Shown: positions 52,406-62,371 of the stretch, in pieces | How the letters are laid out: every line of letters starts with the position of its first letter | Numbering within the stretch: the stretch's first letter is position 1 | NCBI RefSeq assembly: GCF_900198195.1 | Contig: NZ_LT899436.1 | Span: 2,075,001 to 2,139,000 of the forward strand | Reading direction: 5' to 3' | Source: Tenacibaculum jejuense | GTDB taxonomy: Bacteria > Bacteroidota > Bacteroidia > Flavobacteriales > Flavobacteriaceae | Length of the DNA stretch: 64,000 bases | Made by a program: the position numbers and the translations under genes | The notes under the pieces: generated by a model | Seen by the model: the letters and a program-made list of their open reading frames with translations, nothing else | The model's database searches: none | What the model was told of the DNA's origin: nothing

Positions 52406-53023
52406 ATGATAGAAATTTTATTCTCTTTTGCTTTATCCACAATGGCTTTAGCGATATCCCCAGGACCTGATAATATTTTTGTATTGACACAAAGTATAGT
52501 GAATGGAAAAAAATATGGACTTGCTACTGTTTTAGGTTTGATGACAGGTTGTATTATTCATACAACTTTAGTTGCATTTGGAGTTTCAGAGGTGATAAAA
52601 GCCAACGATAATTTATTTTTTATAATTAAGTTATTCGGAGCTTTATATCTTTTATTTTTAGCTTATAAAGTATTTAAAAGTGATGCGAATATTACTTTTT
52701 CTACAGATAATGTTCAAAAGAAATCTACTTTATCGTTATTTAAAACTGGATTTTGGATGAACGTTCTTAATCCAAAAGTAACTATCTTTTTTCTAGCATT
52801 TTTTCCTCAATTTTTATTTTCTGATACGATTTCTACTGTGTATCAATTTTATGTTTTAGGAGGGATTTTTATTTTAGTTTCTTTTGTAATCTTTTCTACC
52901 ATAGCCATTTTAGCCGGAGCTATTTCAGAGATAATTAAAAAGAATACTAAAGTAGGTGTATATTTAAAATGGCTTCAAATAGTAGTGTTTGTTGGTATTG
53001 CCATTTTTATTTTGATTCCATAG
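52406..53023 (+). CDS. LysE/RhtB-family amino-acid exporter
   Basis: 205 residues with six membrane helices. SPGPDNIFVLTQSIVNGKKYG and GLMTGCIIHTTLVAFG are the conserved N-terminal signature of the LysE/RhtB family of inner-membrane exporters; FWMNVLNPKVTIFFLAFFPQF is also typical. Exports amino acids or small metabolites; which one is not known. Converges with the SMI1/KNR4 gene; I found no hairpin in the 12 bases between them. Confidence 0.93.
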   Translation: MIEILFSFALSTMALAISPGPDNIFVLTQSIVNGKKYGLATVLGLMTGCIIHTTLVAFGVSEVIKANDNLFFIIKLFGALYLLFLAYKVFKSDANITFSTDNVQKKSTLSLFKTGFWMNVLNPKVTIFFLAFFPQFLFSDTISTVYQFYVLGGIFILVSFVIFSTIAILAGAISEIIKKNTKVGVYLKWLQIVVFVGIAIFILIP

Positions 53024-53035
53024 AAAATAAATTAT

Positions 53036-53446
53036 TTAATAGATTTTATCAGAGTTATTAATTATTTCAATTAAACTTTCTTCAAAAGTATTCGCTACTA
53101 TATCATTAAAGTTCTTTTCGGTGATGTAGTTTATATAAATCTTTGAGTCTAATTTAGAAAAACCTATTTGATGGCTGTTAACTAAATAATCACAAAAAGG
53201 GATAAAATTTATGTTTTGATTATCAAAATATTCAATCTTTATTCTTTCTAAAGGGTAAATCGTAAACATATGTTCATTAGAATCATAATCTTTAAATCCA
53301 TTAATTCTAGAATATAAATACTTGAAACTAGAAGGGAATTTAAATTTTAAGATCTCTTCTAACTCAAGGATTTCATTAACAGAAGAAGCATCATTTAGTT
53401 TTATACCAGATTTTTTCCAGTGAGTTATAATTTCATCTAGATTCAT
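53036..53446 (-). CDS. SMI1/KNR4-family protein
   Basis: 136 residues. ASSVNEILELEEILKFKFPSSFKYLYSRINGF is the SUKH/SMI1-KNR4 opening; the closing part has IPFCDYLVNSHQIGF. In bacteria these folds often serve as immunity proteins of polymorphic toxins, but others have housekeeping roles and no toxin lies nearby. It is the last of three minus-strand genes packed within a few bases (54665 to 53036). Confidence 0.8.
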   Translation of the reverse strand: MNLDEIITHWKKSGIKLNDASSVNEILELEEILKFKFPSSFKYLYSRINGFKDYDSNEHMFTIYPLERIKIEYFDNQNINFIPFCDYLVNSHQIGFSKLDSKIYINYITEKNFNDIVANTFEESLIEIINNSDKIY

Positions 53447-53452
53447 AAAAAC

Positions 53453-53983
53453 TTATTTCCAGCCTTCTTTAATCATCAGGTTTTCTATGTGCGCATAATG
53501 ATGATTACAATGCCAAGCATAAATACCTATATTTTCACGTAAAGAAACGTTTTCATTCCCCTCAGGATGAATAAAATATTGATCTAAATCATCGTTAGAT
53601 AATGTTTTTAAAAAATAAACCCATTTAGCATGTAAAGCTTTTAAACTATCAATAGATAACTCTATTGGTCCGTGTTTTGTGTCATCAAGATCAGCCCAAC
53701 GATCTTCATAATATGCTTTAATAACTGGAGCGTTTTCAGTTAAAGTCCATTTAAATCGAGTATATGAATTATGATGACTATCAGCACAATGATGAATAAC
53801 TTGTCTTATCGTCCAACCATGTTCTCTATAAGGCGTATCTAATTGTTTTTGGGATAAATTAATAACTAAATCTTCTAATTTTTTAGGAAAAATCTCAAGA
53901 GTTATAATCCAATTATTAATTTCATTTTGAGTAATCCTTTTAGGTAAGTTAGGTTTTCCGATAGGATATCTTAGATCTTTCAA
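53453..53983 (-). CDS. YfiT-like DinB-superfamily metal-dependent transferase
   Basis: 176 residues. RYPIGKPNLPKRIT opens the YfiT-type four-helix bundle; three metal His are likely in VIHHCADSHHNSY and YAWHCNHHYAHI. The family contains bacillithiol-dependent transferases and proposed hydrolases, with a nickel or zinc centre. Its substrate here is unknown. It starts 4 bases after the TPR lipoprotein gene and is followed 6 bases later by the SMI1/KNR4 gene. Confidence 0.88.
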   Translation of the reverse strand: MKDLRYPIGKPNLPKRITQNEINNWIITLEIFPKKLEDLVINLSQKQLDTPYREHGWTIRQVIHHCADSHHNSYTRFKWTLTENAPVIKAYYEDRWADLDDTKHGPIELSIDSLKALHAKWVYFLKTLSNDDLDQYFIHPEGNENVSLRENIGIYAWHCNHHYAHIENLMIKEGWK

Positions 53984-53987
53984 AATA

Positions 53988-54665
53988 TTATTCGTCTTTT
54001 TTGGTTAGTCTTTTTATATTTCTTTTCGAGCTTCTATTTTCTGGATTGATACTTAAGGCTTTCTTGTACTGTTTTAGAGCCTCAACAGTATCTTGTTTTT
54101 TTGCAAAAGCATCTCCTAAACTATCATAAGGATTAGAATGATTAGGATACAATTCTACATTAATTTTAAAAGTAGTAATAGCTTTATCTATTTCATTGTT
54201 CCTTAAAAAATCATATCCTTTTCTATTGATCGTTCTGCGTTGTATTAAAGGATTTAAACTGTCTTTATTTTTAATAGCTAAAAAACCTTTTAAAGCCATT
54301 TCAAAGTTATTTTCATTTAAGTATTCACTTGGTGTCTTTTCACCTTTTTTGATCTTTGTAAATACTATTTTTTCCTTTTTATGCTCTCTTTTTTCTGCCA
54401 AAGAAATTTTTGACTCAGCCAAGTTAAATATTAACTTTTCATTCAATTCTCTAGCATAAAATGAACTATCATTCAATTTAAGAGGTTTTAAATCAGAATT
54501 TCGCCATTTTAAAAATAACTCACTATTTTTAAAATATACTTCTATAACTTCATCAGCATTAAAAAAGTATCGCCCTTCAGCTTTTTCAATAAAAGTTTCA
54601 CTGTTTTTTTTAGAAGTACAACTTAAAAATAATAAAAGAGATAGTAATAAAAGTTTAGTTTTCAT
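53988..54665 (-). CDS. TPR lipoprotein
   Basis: 225 residues. Lipoprotein signal (LLFLSC, Cys at about 16). Residues about 30-90 form a small beta domain of the kind attached to beta-lactamase-like proteins (RYFFNADEVIEVYFKNSELFLKW). Residues about 110-215 have TPR helices (DKAITTFKINVELYPNHSNPYDSLGDAF, split by the motif turn). Envelope-located scaffold; function unknown. First gene of the three-gene unit with YfiT and SMI1/KNR4. Confidence 0.78.
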   Translation of the reverse strand: MKTKLLLLSLLLFLSCTSKKNSETFIEKAEGRYFFNADEVIEVYFKNSELFLKWRNSDLKPLKLNDSSFYARELNEKLIFNLAESKISLAEKREHKKEKIVFTKIKKGEKTPSEYLNENNFEMALKGFLAIKNKDSLNPLIQRRTINRKGYDFLRNNEIDKAITTFKINVELYPNHSNPYDSLGDAFAKKQDTVEALKQYKKALSINPENRSSKRNIKRLTKKDE

Positions 54666-54881
54666 AGTTTACGGTTTAATCGCCTTAATAATTTAGACGG
54701 TAGTTTAATTTTTTTGTTACATTTTTTTTACAAATGAATGGCATAACTATTGACATATATAAGTAAAAATATTTTATATTTTAATTTTATTCTTTTGAAA
54801 AACAAGGCTTTGAACGATTTGAGCATTTCTTTAGAATAATTAAATAACGAAATCAATGTCACTTTGACAGATATTCATACT

Positions 54882-57338
54882 ATGAGTAAATCAAAAATAA
54901 TACATTTAGACAATTTGTCTTTACAAGATATGTTGAATGAAGATTCTGAGTTAATTCCTTTATTAACTCCAGAAGATGAAGAAATAATAAATAACGAGGA
55001 AATTCCAAGTGAATTACCAATTTTACCGTTAAGAAATACAGTTTTATTCCCAGGAGTTGTAATTCCAATTACTGCCGGAAGAGATAAATCAATTCAGCTC
55101 ATAAAAGATGCAAATAAAGGTAATAAAACGATAGGAGTTGTAGCACAGCGCAATAGTGAAGTTGAAGACCCTACTTATAACGATATTTATCATACCGGCG
55201 TAGTTGCTCAAATTCTAAGAGTTCTAAAAATGCCAGATGGTAATACAACAGTTATTATTCAAGGTAAAAAGCGATTTGAAATCACAGAAATGATTCAACA
55301 AGAACCTTACATGAAAGCTAAGGTTACTGAAGCAATTGAAGAAAGAGATATCGACGATAAAAAAGAGTTTGATGCAATAATAGATTCTATTAAAGAATTG
55401 TCTTTAGAGGTAATTAAAGAAAATCCGATGTTACCTTCTGAGGCTTCTTTTGCCATTAAAAATATTCAGTCAAATTCGTTTTTGGTGAATTTTATCTCAT
55501 CTAATATGGATTTAAGTGTTGGACAGAAACAAGTTCTTTTAGAGAAGGATAATTTAAAAGAAAGAGCGCTTTTAACACTAAAGAATTTAGATAAAGAATT
55601 GCAAAAGTTACAATTACGTAACGATATTCAATCTAAAACAAGATCTGATTTAGATAAGCAGCAACGTGAGTATTATTTACATCAGCAGTTAAAAACAATT
55701 CAAGAAGAATTAGGTGGCGTTTCTCATGACCAAGAGTTAGAGGAAATGAAAGCTAAGGCGAAAGATAAAAAATGGTCTAAAGAAGTAGGAGAGACGTTTG
55801 ATAAAGAATTGAACAGACTTCGTAGAATGAATCCTCAAATGGCAGAATATGGTGTACAGCGTAACTATTTAGAGTTGTTGCTGGAGTTACCTTGGGGAAT
55901 ATATTCTGAAGATAAATTTGATCTTAAAAAGGCACAAAAGATTTTAGATCGTGATCATTTCGGGCTAGAAAAGGTTAAAGAGCGTATTATTGAGCATTTA
56001 GCAGTTTTAAAATTAAGAGGAGATATGAAATCTCCAATTATTTGTTTATACGGACCTCCAGGTGTTGGTAAAACGTCTTTAGGTAAATCTGTTGCAGAAG
56101 CTCTAGGACGTAAATATATTCGTATGTCTTTAGGAGGTTTACGAGATGAAGCAGAAATAAGAGGACATCGTAAAACTTATATTGGAGCGATGCCAGGACG
56201 TTTAATTCAAAACTTAAAAAAGGCTGGTACTTCTAATCCTGTGTTTGTACTAGATGAAATTGATAAATTAGGTCAGAGTCATCAAGGTGATCCTTCTTCA
56301 GCAATGTTAGAAGTTTTAGATCCTGAACAGAATACAGAGTTCTATGACAATTATTTAGAAGTAGGTTACGACTTATCAAAAGTACTTTTTATAGCGACTG
56401 CAAATAATATTAATCAAATTCCATGGGCTTTAAGAGATCGTATGGAAATTATTAATGTTACGGGCTATACAATTGAAGAAAAGACAGAAATTGCTAAAAA
56501 ATATCTATTACCTAAGCAATTAAAAGAACATGGATTAAATGATGAACATTTAAAACTAGGAAAAGCTCAAATTGAAAAAATTGTTGAAGGATATACAAGA
56601 GAATCTGGTGTTCGTGGTTTAGAAAAGCAAGTAGCAAAAGTTGTACGTTATGCAGCTAAATCTATTGCAATGGAAGAAGAGTATAACATTGCTCTTACAT
56701 CTGAAGATATTGAAACTATTTTAGGCCCGGCTCGATTAGAAAGAGACAAATATGAAAATAACGATACAGCGGGTGTTGTAACAGGATTAGCGTGGACTAG
56801 CGTTGGAGGAGATATTTTATTTATCGAATCTATTTTATCTAAAGGAAAAGGAGCTTTATCAATAACAGGAAATTTAGGAACTGTAATGAAAGAGTCTTCT
56901 ACTATTGCAATGAAATATATTAAATCTAATGCTGAAGACTTTGGAATTAAACCTGAAGTTTTAGATAAATACGATGTACATATTCATGTTCCTGAAGGAG
57001 CAACTCCTAAAGATGGACCAAGTGCTGGTATTACCATGTTAACTTCTTTAGTTTCTGTATTTACACAACGCAAAGTAAAAAATAAAGTAGCTATGACTGG
57101 TGAAATTACTTTGAGAGGTAAAGTACTTCCTGTTGGTGGAATTAAAGAGAAAATATTAGCTGCTAAAAGAGCTAATATTAAAGAGATTATTCTTTGTGCT
57201 GATAATAAGAAAGATATTAATGAAATTAATCAGAGTTATCTTAAAGGATTAAAGTTTCATTATGTGACAGAAATGAGTGAAGTAATCGACATAGCGTTGA
57301 CAAAGCAGAAAGTTAAAAACGCAAAAAAATTAAATTAA
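54882..57338 (+). CDS. lon: ATP-dependent Lon protease
   Basis: 818 residues from the ATG at 54882 ([16 protein letters not shown]); a TTG at 54864 in the same frame is a less likely start. Order: LON N-domain (about 45-240, [18 protein letters not shown]), coiled helical part (to about 340), AAA+ module with [14 protein letters not shown] (Walker A) and [10 protein letters not shown] (Walker B), and a Ser-Lys protease domain with [12 protein letters not shown] (Ser about 714) and [13 protein letters not shown] (Lys about 755). It degrades damaged and regulatory proteins. Single gene with shared terminator. Confidence 0.97.
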   Translation: MSKSKIIHLDNLSLQDMLNEDSELIPLLTPEDEEIINNEEIPSELPILPLRNTVLFPGVVIPITAGRDKSIQLIKDANKGNKTIGVVAQRNSEVEDPTYNDIYHTGVVAQILRVLKMPDGNTTVIIQGKKRFEITEMIQQEPYMKAKVTEAIEERDIDDKKEFDAIIDSIKELSLEVIKENPMLPSEASFAIKNIQSNSFLVNFISSNMDLSVGQKQVLLEKDNLKERALLTLKNLDKELQKLQLRNDIQSKTRSDLDKQQREYYLHQQLKTIQEELGGVSHDQELEEMKAKAKDKKWSKEVGETFDKELNRLRRMNPQMAEYGVQRNYLELLLELPWGIYSEDKFDLKKAQKILDRDHFGLEKVKERIIEHLAVLKLRGDMKSPIICLYGPPGVGKTSLGKSVAEALGRKYIRMSLGGLRDEAEIRGHRKTYIGAMPGRLIQNLKKAGTSNPVFVLDEIDKLGQSHQGDPSSAMLEVLDPEQNTEFYDNYLEVGYDLSKVLFIATANNINQIPWALRDRMEIINVTGYTIEEKTEIAKKYLLPKQLKEHGLNDEHLKLGKAQIEKIVEGYTRESGVRGLEKQVAKVVRYAAKSIAMEEEYNIALTSEDIETILGPARLERDKYENNDTAGVVTGLAWTSVGGDILFIESILSKGKGALSITGNLGTVMKESSTIAMKYIKSNAEDFGIKPEVLDKYDVHIHVPEGATPKDGPSAGITMLTSLVSVFTQRKVKNKVAMTGEITLRGKVLPVGGIKEKILAAKRANIKEIILCADNKKDINEINQSYLKGLKFHYVTEMSEVIDIALTKQKVKNAKKLN

Positions 57339-57344
57339 AATGAA

Positions 57345-57374
57345 AAAAAAACTCCCTAATTAGGGAGTTTTTTT
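57345..57374. terminator. Bidirectional terminator after lon
   Basis: A 13-bp perfect stem (57347-57359 with 57360-57372, hinge at CTAATTAG) in an A-run/T-run frame between convergent genes. Confidence 0.85.
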
Positions 57375-57396
57375 ATTTCTATTTCCTTTGAATTAA

Positions 57397-57927
57397 TTAC
57401 TTACCTGAAAGTAATTGTTCATTATTTTGAATGTGTAAAGAGTTAGCTATTATATTCAGTTTACGTTCTGTCAATTTAGAAGTTTTACTAACTATTTTAA
57501 TAAACTCATTTACTTTTTTCTTGGTAGTTGGATATCCAATGTTATTTCCATTCGCATCATAAGACATTTCAATAAAGTTTCCATCATTATCTAATATATA
57601 CCAAAACGGAAAACCTTTAACTTTTGTATTAGTTTTTACTCTATTATCTATCGAACCAAAATAAGTTTTTGCCTTGTTTTCTGGCAATACGATATCTACT
57701 ACAACATAACTTGTATTATATAGAGGTTTACAAGTTTCATTGGTCATCTGATGTTCAAGTTTTTTACTTAATTCACATGATTCGACTCTGTAGTTCACAA
57801 AAACATATTTATTTTCTTCTTTTGCTTTCATTAAAGCGTTATCTATCAACTCAGAAGATATAATTTGTGATTTAGAAGAAAAAATGAAAATAAAAAATGT
57901 AACAAATAATAGTAAATTTTTATGCAT
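57397..57927 (-). CDS. Exported thioredoxin-fold protein without a CxxC pair
   Basis: 176 residues with a signal peptide (to SSKSQ). The thioredoxin-like order is seen: a central strand YVFVNY, a helix starting at RVESCELSKKLE where only one Cys (51) remains of the usual CxxC, and the cis-Pro loop KGFPFWYI (Pro107). It thus cannot act as a normal dithiol oxidoreductase; monothiol chemistry or a purely structural role is possible. Related lipo- or exported proteins of this kind are common in Bacteroidota. Confidence 0.8.
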   Translation of the reverse strand: MHKNLLLFVTFFIFIFSSKSQIISSELIDNALMKAKEENKYVFVNYRVESCELSKKLEHQMTNETCKPLYNTSYVVVDIVLPENKAKTYFGSIDNRVKTNTKVKGFPFWYILDNDGNFIEMSYDANGNNIGYPTTKKKVNEFIKIVSKTSKLTERKLNIIANSLHIQNNEQLLSGK

Positions 57928-58109
57928 AACGTTGGGGATTAAAAAGTTATACTTTCAATTTAGAAAAAATAACAGTGTAATCCCTTTATATTTATCTACA
58001 CTTATTGTGTATTCAACGAAACTTTAGAGCATTTAATAAAAATGTAATTTTTTATAGATAAAATTATGAATTTACAACCTTTGTTGTTGATTCATAGTTA
58101 ACTACATAA

Positions 58110-58664
58110 TTACTTCCATTTAATATTACAACCTATACTTGGTTTTTGATTTTCAAGAATTGTATTGTCTTGTAATAATACGTCTATAGCATTTCTAAAA
58201 TCTTCACCAGAAACAGGAATGTTATTGCCAGGTCTAGAATTATCTAATTGTCCGTGATAAACGCATTTAAGCTCTGCATCAAAAAGATATAAATCTGGCG
58301 TACAAGCTGCATTATAAGCTTTTGCCACTTCTTGAGTTTCATCGTATAAATAAGGAAAAGGATATTGAAGTTTTTCCGCATTTTCTTTCATTAAAACGGG
58401 TCCGTCTTGTGGATAATTTACTACATCATTACTACTAATAGCAATACAATTAATTCCTTTAGTTTTATAATCGTTAGCAATTCGTACTAATTCTTCATTA
58501 ACATGAATTACAAAAGGACAGTGATTACAAATGAAGAATATAGCAGTTCCATTTTCTCCTTTATTATGAGATAGTTGAATAGTTGTATTATCTATTGTGT
58601 TTATTAAAGTAAAATCTGGAGCAAAAGCACCAATTTCAAATTCATTAGATTCTGTTAAAGCCAT
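58110..58664 (-). CDS. Thioredoxin/AhpC-TSA-fold redox protein
   Basis: 184 residues, no signal peptide. IGAFAPDFTLINT opens the fold; the redox pair Cys46-N-H-Cys49 sits in FFICNHCPFVIHV, and DLYLFDAELKCVYHGQLD lies toward the C-terminus. It matches the peroxiredoxin-like thioredoxin-family proteins with a CxxC and following Pro, reducing unknown cytosolic partners or peroxides. Separate from the SDR gene by 13 bases, which is upstream on this strand. Confidence 0.88.
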   Translation of the reverse strand: MALTESNEFEIGAFAPDFTLINTIDNTTIQLSHNKGENGTAIFFICNHCPFVIHVNEELVRIANDYKTKGINCIAISSNDVVNYPQDGPVLMKENAEKLQYPFPYLYDETQEVAKAYNAACTPDLYLFDAELKCVYHGQLDNSRPGNNIPVSGEDFRNAIDVLLQDNTILENQKPSIGCNIKWK

Positions 58665-58677
58665 AGTGAGATTAATT

Positions 58678-59406
58678 TTAGACTTCTCTTAAGTCAATTG
58701 TTTGTCCATTAACAAGTTTATTACTAATATCTAAATTATAGATACGTTCAGCAACATAGTCTGGAGAATAAAGTTCGTTATTATTTTTTAAATCTATAAA
58801 ACGTTGTACATTTTTAAAGTTAGACACTTCTGTAGTTCTAATTTGAGATTGCATATTTGTATCTACTACACCAGGACGAATTCCGAAGGATTTAACACCA
58901 TATTCTATATTTTCTTGTTCTTTAGCTATTGTTGCGGTGATCATATCTAAAGCAGCTTTAGAGCTACAATAAACACTCCAACCTTCGTAAGGTTTCTTAG
59001 CAGCACCAGAAGAAATATTAATAATCTGTTTTTTACAATTAAGTTCAGACAGTTGATTAATAAATAAGCTAGAAAAAATAAGAGGAATTGTTGTATTTAA
59101 AAATACAGATTGATGAATGTCTTGATAATTAATATGCTCTAAATTAGCAATTTCACCAAGTCTTCCTGCATTATTGATTAAAGTGATAGAAGTAATTGTT
59201 GATTTTTTTATCTCATCTATAAGCATTTCTAAAGCATTCTTAGCTTCTTTAATGTTTAATAAATCAACAGGAGTTTGAGTAACATTTTGAACATCAATAA
59301 TGGTTCTAGACAAAGAATATACTTTGTAATTCTCTTGTGAGTACTTTTTTACAATTGCATTACCTATACCTTTACTACCACCAGTAATAATTAAAACATT
59401 ATTCAT
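58678..59406 (-). CDS. Short-chain dehydrogenase/reductase
   Basis: 242 residues. NAD(P)-binding TGGSKGIGNAI (about 8-18) and the catalytic Tyr-x3-Lys in YCSSKAALDM are intact; LINNAGRLGE is the structural motif. Rossmann-fold oxidoreductase of unknown substrate; sepiapterin-reductase-like enzymes are one possibility. The ATG lies within the last bases of the glycosyltransferase gene (8-base overlap), so the two are coupled. Confidence 0.92.
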   Translation of the reverse strand: MNNVLIITGGSKGIGNAIVKKYSQENYKVYSLSRTIIDVQNVTQTPVDLLNIKEAKNALEMLIDEIKKSTITSITLINNAGRLGEIANLEHINYQDIHQSVFLNTTIPLIFSSLFINQLSELNCKKQIINISSGAAKKPYEGWSVYCSSKAALDMITATIAKEQENIEYGVKSFGIRPGVVDTNMQSQIRTTEVSNFKNVQRFIDLKNNNELYSPDYVAERIYNLDISNKLVNGQTIDLREV

Positions 59407-60490
59407 TAAATAATTCTTTATATAAAGCTAAAGTTTCGTTTACAGTTCTTTCTATACTGTATACATTTTGTATTCTTTCTTTGGCAGCTTTCCCCATTTG
59501 AATTCTTTTGTCATCATTATTAGCTAAGTTAGAAATTTCTCGTCCTATAGCTTTGTAATCTTTTAAAGGAACAACAATACCAGATTTTTCATCAATTAAT
59601 TCTGTACAACCACCAGCATTAGTCATTATTGTAGGTTTCCCTAAACACATGGCTTCACTAATTGCTCTTCCAAAACCTTCACTCAAAGAAGATTGAACAT
59701 ACATATCACAACTTAATAATAATGAAGGAACATCATTACGTCTTCCTAATATGTGAACTCTGTCTTTAATTTTACTCTTTTCTTTGATTTTAGAAAGGTG
59801 AGGAGCGTCGGTATTATCACCTATTAAAACAAAATGGATTTCTTTTTCAGAATTCAAATAATTAGATGCTTCTAAAAAATATTTTGTTCCTTTTACTTTT
59901 CTATGATTTCCTATAGAACAAACAACAATAGCCTCTTTAGGAATTCCTAAAGATGTATAATCAAAAGGTTTGGTGTCTTTAAACCATTCTACGCTATATC
60001 CTTTAAATATGCGAACAGCTTTTTGTTTTCTTTTACCAAATAACTGTTTTCTAACATGATTATATACAAAATTACTGTTTCCAATAATCTTATCTACTCT
60101 AGGATGAAGGTAAGTTAAATATGCACTTGGGTCGTGCCAATGAAGACTAGCAGAACCGTAATAAATAACTGTTTTTATTTCAGGGAATTTTTTTAACGCT
60201 CTAATACCAGTTCTACTCGTTTTTCCACAAGCAAAATGAACTAGCTCTATGTTATGTTTGATAATTAATTCTGAAAATTTTTCAATATAATCCTCATCTA
60301 TTTTTCCTTTGGGATACATGTTGTAAAAAACAATGTCTTTATCTTCACTTTTGATATAATCAGCAACTTCTTCACTAATTCTACCAATTAAATGAATTTT
60401 AACACCTTCACGTTGTAAACCAATAAATAGTGCTATTTGAGCGATTTGAGCACTTAAATTTCCACCACCAACAACAAAAAACACATTCAT
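59399..60490 (-). CDS. Glycosyltransferase family 4 protein
   Basis: 363 residues, GT-B fold, no signal peptide. N-terminal GGGNLSAQIAQIALFIGLQ; C-terminal half carries the GT4 donor-site signature SSLSEGFGRAISEAMCLG with the E-x7-E pair, then KPTIMTNAGGCTELI. It transfers a sugar from a nucleotide donor to an unknown lipid- or polysaccharide acceptor. First gene of a likely GT, SDR, thioredoxin unit. Confidence 0.93.
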   Translation of the reverse strand: MNVFFVVGGGNLSAQIAQIALFIGLQREGVKIHLIGRISEEVADYIKSEDKDIVFYNMYPKGKIDEDYIEKFSELIIKHNIELVHFACGKTSRTGIRALKKFPEIKTVIYYGSASLHWHDPSAYLTYLHPRVDKIIGNSNFVYNHVRKQLFGKRKQKAVRIFKGYSVEWFKDTKPFDYTSLGIPKEAIVVCSIGNHRKVKGTKYFLEASNYLNSEKEIHFVLIGDNTDAPHLSKIKEKSKIKDRVHILGRRNDVPSLLLSCDMYVQSSLSEGFGRAISEAMCLGKPTIMTNAGGCTELIDEKSGIVVPLKDYKAIGREISNLANNDDKRIQMGKAAKERIQNVYSIERTVNETLALYKELFNE

Positions 60491-60514
60491 ACTCTTACTA
60501 AGATAAATTATTTT

Positions 60515-61294
60515 CTACTTAAAAATTTTTTTAGCTTCATTCCAAAATACATCCATCTCAGCTAATGACATATCTGATAATTCTTTGCCAGAAGCTTTAG
60601 ATTTTTCTTCTAGATACTGAAATCTATTGATAAACTTTTTATTTGTTTTTTCAAGAGCGTTTTCAGGATTTACCTTAATGAATCGAGCATAATTGATCAT
60701 AGAAAATAGAACATCTCCAAACTCTTTTTCAATATTTTCTTGATTTCCGTCCTTTATTTCTTCATTCAACTCTTGAAGTTCTTCTTGAACTTTTTCCCAA
60801 ACCTGATGGGGTTCTTCCCAGTCAAAACCAACACCAGCAACTTTGTCTTGTATTCGATTTGCCTTCACTAAAGCAGGTAAACTTCTAGGAACACCTTCTA
60901 AAACAGATTTTTTTCCCTCTTTTAGTTTAAGTTTTTCCCAGTTTTGTTTGACTTCCTCTTCGTTTTTAACGTCTATATCTCCATATATATGAGGATGACG
61001 ATCTATAAGTTTGTCCGAAATTGCATTAGCAATATCTGCGATATCGAAAGCCTTTTTTTCACTTCCTATTTTCGCATAAAAAACGATGTGCAAAAGCACA
61101 TCGCCTAATTCTTTTTTTAGTTCTTCTAAATCATTATCTAAAATAGCGTCACCTAATTCGTAAACTTCTTCAATAGTTAAATGTCGTAAACTTTCTAATG
61201 TTTGTTTTTTATCCCAAGGACATTTTTCGCGAAGCTCATCCATAATATCTAATAGATGATTAAAAGCTTCTAATTGTTGTTTACGAGTATTCAT
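60515..61294 (-). CDS. mazG: Nucleoside triphosphate pyrophosphohydrolase MazG
   Basis: 259 residues with two MazG repeats: EKCPWDKKQTLESLRHLTIEE and EVYELGDAI with EELKKELGDVLLH in the first half, and EELQELNEEIKDG with EKEFGDVLFSMINYARF in the second. It hydrolyses dNTP/NTP to NMP and pyrophosphate as a housecleaning enzyme. It sits 3 bases after the DUF5606 gene on the same strand; order def, DUF5606, mazG. Confidence 0.95.
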   Translation of the reverse strand: MNTRKQQLEAFNHLLDIMDELREKCPWDKKQTLESLRHLTIEEVYELGDAILDNDLEELKKELGDVLLHIVFYAKIGSEKKAFDIADIANAISDKLIDRHPHIYGDIDVKNEEEVKQNWEKLKLKEGKKSVLEGVPRSLPALVKANRIQDKVAGVGFDWEEPHQVWEKVQEELQELNEEIKDGNQENIEKEFGDVLFSMINYARFIKVNPENALEKTNKKFINRFQYLEEKSKASGKELSDMSLAEMDVFWNEAKKIFK

Positions 61295-61297
61295 ATT

Positions 61298-61720
61298 TTA
61301 TTCTTCTTCCTCAGAACTTGCTACTTCTTCATTTAAAGAAGTGAAATCAAATCCAGCTTTAACCAAAATATTATACCATTGAATAACTTTCTTTATGTTC
61401 GAAGTATACACTCTTTCTTCATCGTAACCAGGTAATACTTCAGCAAAGTAAGAAGTTAATTTGTTTGCGCTTTCTTTGTGAGAAATAGCTTCTTTGTTAT
61501 CTTCTTTATTTGCGATGTTCTTAAAAACTTCACCTAAAGGAATATCTTCTTCGTATGTAAAGATGGCTATGTTTTCTAATAAACTCACATTATGGGTTGC
61601 AGTAATTGGCATTCTTTTACCATCTAAAAGTGATTTTACAATTACTCCTGCCTTAGTTTGTGATAAAATTTCATAAAGACCAGGTTTTCCTGATACTGCT
61701 ATTATTTTACTAAATTCCAT
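61298..61720 (-). CDS. DUF5606-family protein
   Basis: 140 residues. MEFSKIIAVSGKPGLYEILSQ and the KSLLDGKRMPITATHN stretch match DUF5606, a Bacteroidota family with an SH3-like N-terminal domain and a helical C-terminal part; no function is established. The tail is acidic (SSEEEE). It lies 8 bases after def and 3 bases before mazG, a linkage seen across flavobacteria as far as I recall. Confidence 0.88.
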   Translation of the reverse strand: MEFSKIIAVSGKPGLYEILSQTKAGVIVKSLLDGKRMPITATHNVSLLENIAIFTYEEDIPLGEVFKNIANKEDNKEAISHKESANKLTSYFAEVLPGYDEERVYTSNIKKVIQWYNILVKAGFDFTSLNEEVASSEEEE

Positions 61721-61728
61721 GTAATAAA

Positions 61729-62313
61729 TTATCTTTTTAGATTAGGAAAACGCATTCTGTATCCAGAATTAATTTTTCCTTTTGATATATTATCTAATTT
61801 CTTTTTAATTAATCTTTTCTTTAAAGAAGATAGTTTGTCTGTAAATAAAACCCCTTCTATATGATCATATTCGTGCTGAAAAACTCTAGCAGCTAAACCA
61901 GAATATGTTTCTGTGTGTTTGTCAAAGTTTTCATCGAAATATTCAACAGTAATAGTTGGTTTTCTCCAAACGTCCTCTCTAACGTCAGGAATACTTAAAC
62001 AACCTTCATTGAAAACCCATTCTTCTCCTTCTTCTTCAATAATTTTAGCATTAATAAATACTTTATTGAATGATTCTAAAACTTTTTTCTCTTCATCAGG
62101 TAAACCATCGTCTTCAGCAAAAGGAGAAGCATCTATAAGAAATAGACGTATATCTTTCCCAATTTGTGGGGCAGCTAAACCAACTCCAGAAGCATTATAC
62201 ATAGTTTCTTTCATATTGCTAATCAATTCAGAAAGATTAGGATAGTCTTTATCAATGTCTTTCCCAACTTTTCTTAATACAGGGTCTCCGTAAGCAACTA
62301 TCGGTAGTATCAT
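61729..62313 (-). CDS. def: Peptide deformylase
   Basis: 194 residues. The three motifs are intact: GVGLAAPQIG, EGCLSIP and QHEYDHIEG, with metal ligands Cys and two His and the catalytic Glu. It removes the N-formyl group from new proteins, complementing fmt at 35864. A TACTTTTG -7-like element is at 62348-62341 on this strand, so the def, DUF5606, mazG unit may be transcribed apart from ruvX. Confidence 0.97.
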   Translation of the reverse strand: MILPIVAYGDPVLRKVGKDIDKDYPNLSELISNMKETMYNASGVGLAAPQIGKDIRLFLIDASPFAEDDGLPDEEKKVLESFNKVFINAKIIEEEGEEWVFNEGCLSIPDVREDVWRKPTITVEYFDENFDKHTETYSGLAARVFQHEYDHIEGVLFTDKLSSLKKRLIKKKLDNISKGKINSGYRMRFPNLKR

Positions 62314-62371
62314 ATACTATGGTAATTTTTTTAATGCAAGCAAAAGTACAAATAAGCTTGTTTACTTAAAA

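Noticed and set aside
53036..53446. Toxin-immunity module
   Set aside because: The SMI1/KNR4 fold alone is not enough; the adjacent genes are not toxin-like.
54864..54881. TTG start of lon
   Set aside because: The ATG at 54882 gives the family N-terminus MSKSKII; the TTG adds six residues without support.
57928..58109. Possible small gene or RNA between the thioredoxin-like genes
   Set aside because: 182 bases of AT-rich sequence with no start plus signal peptide, no hairpin and no promoter match that I can defend.
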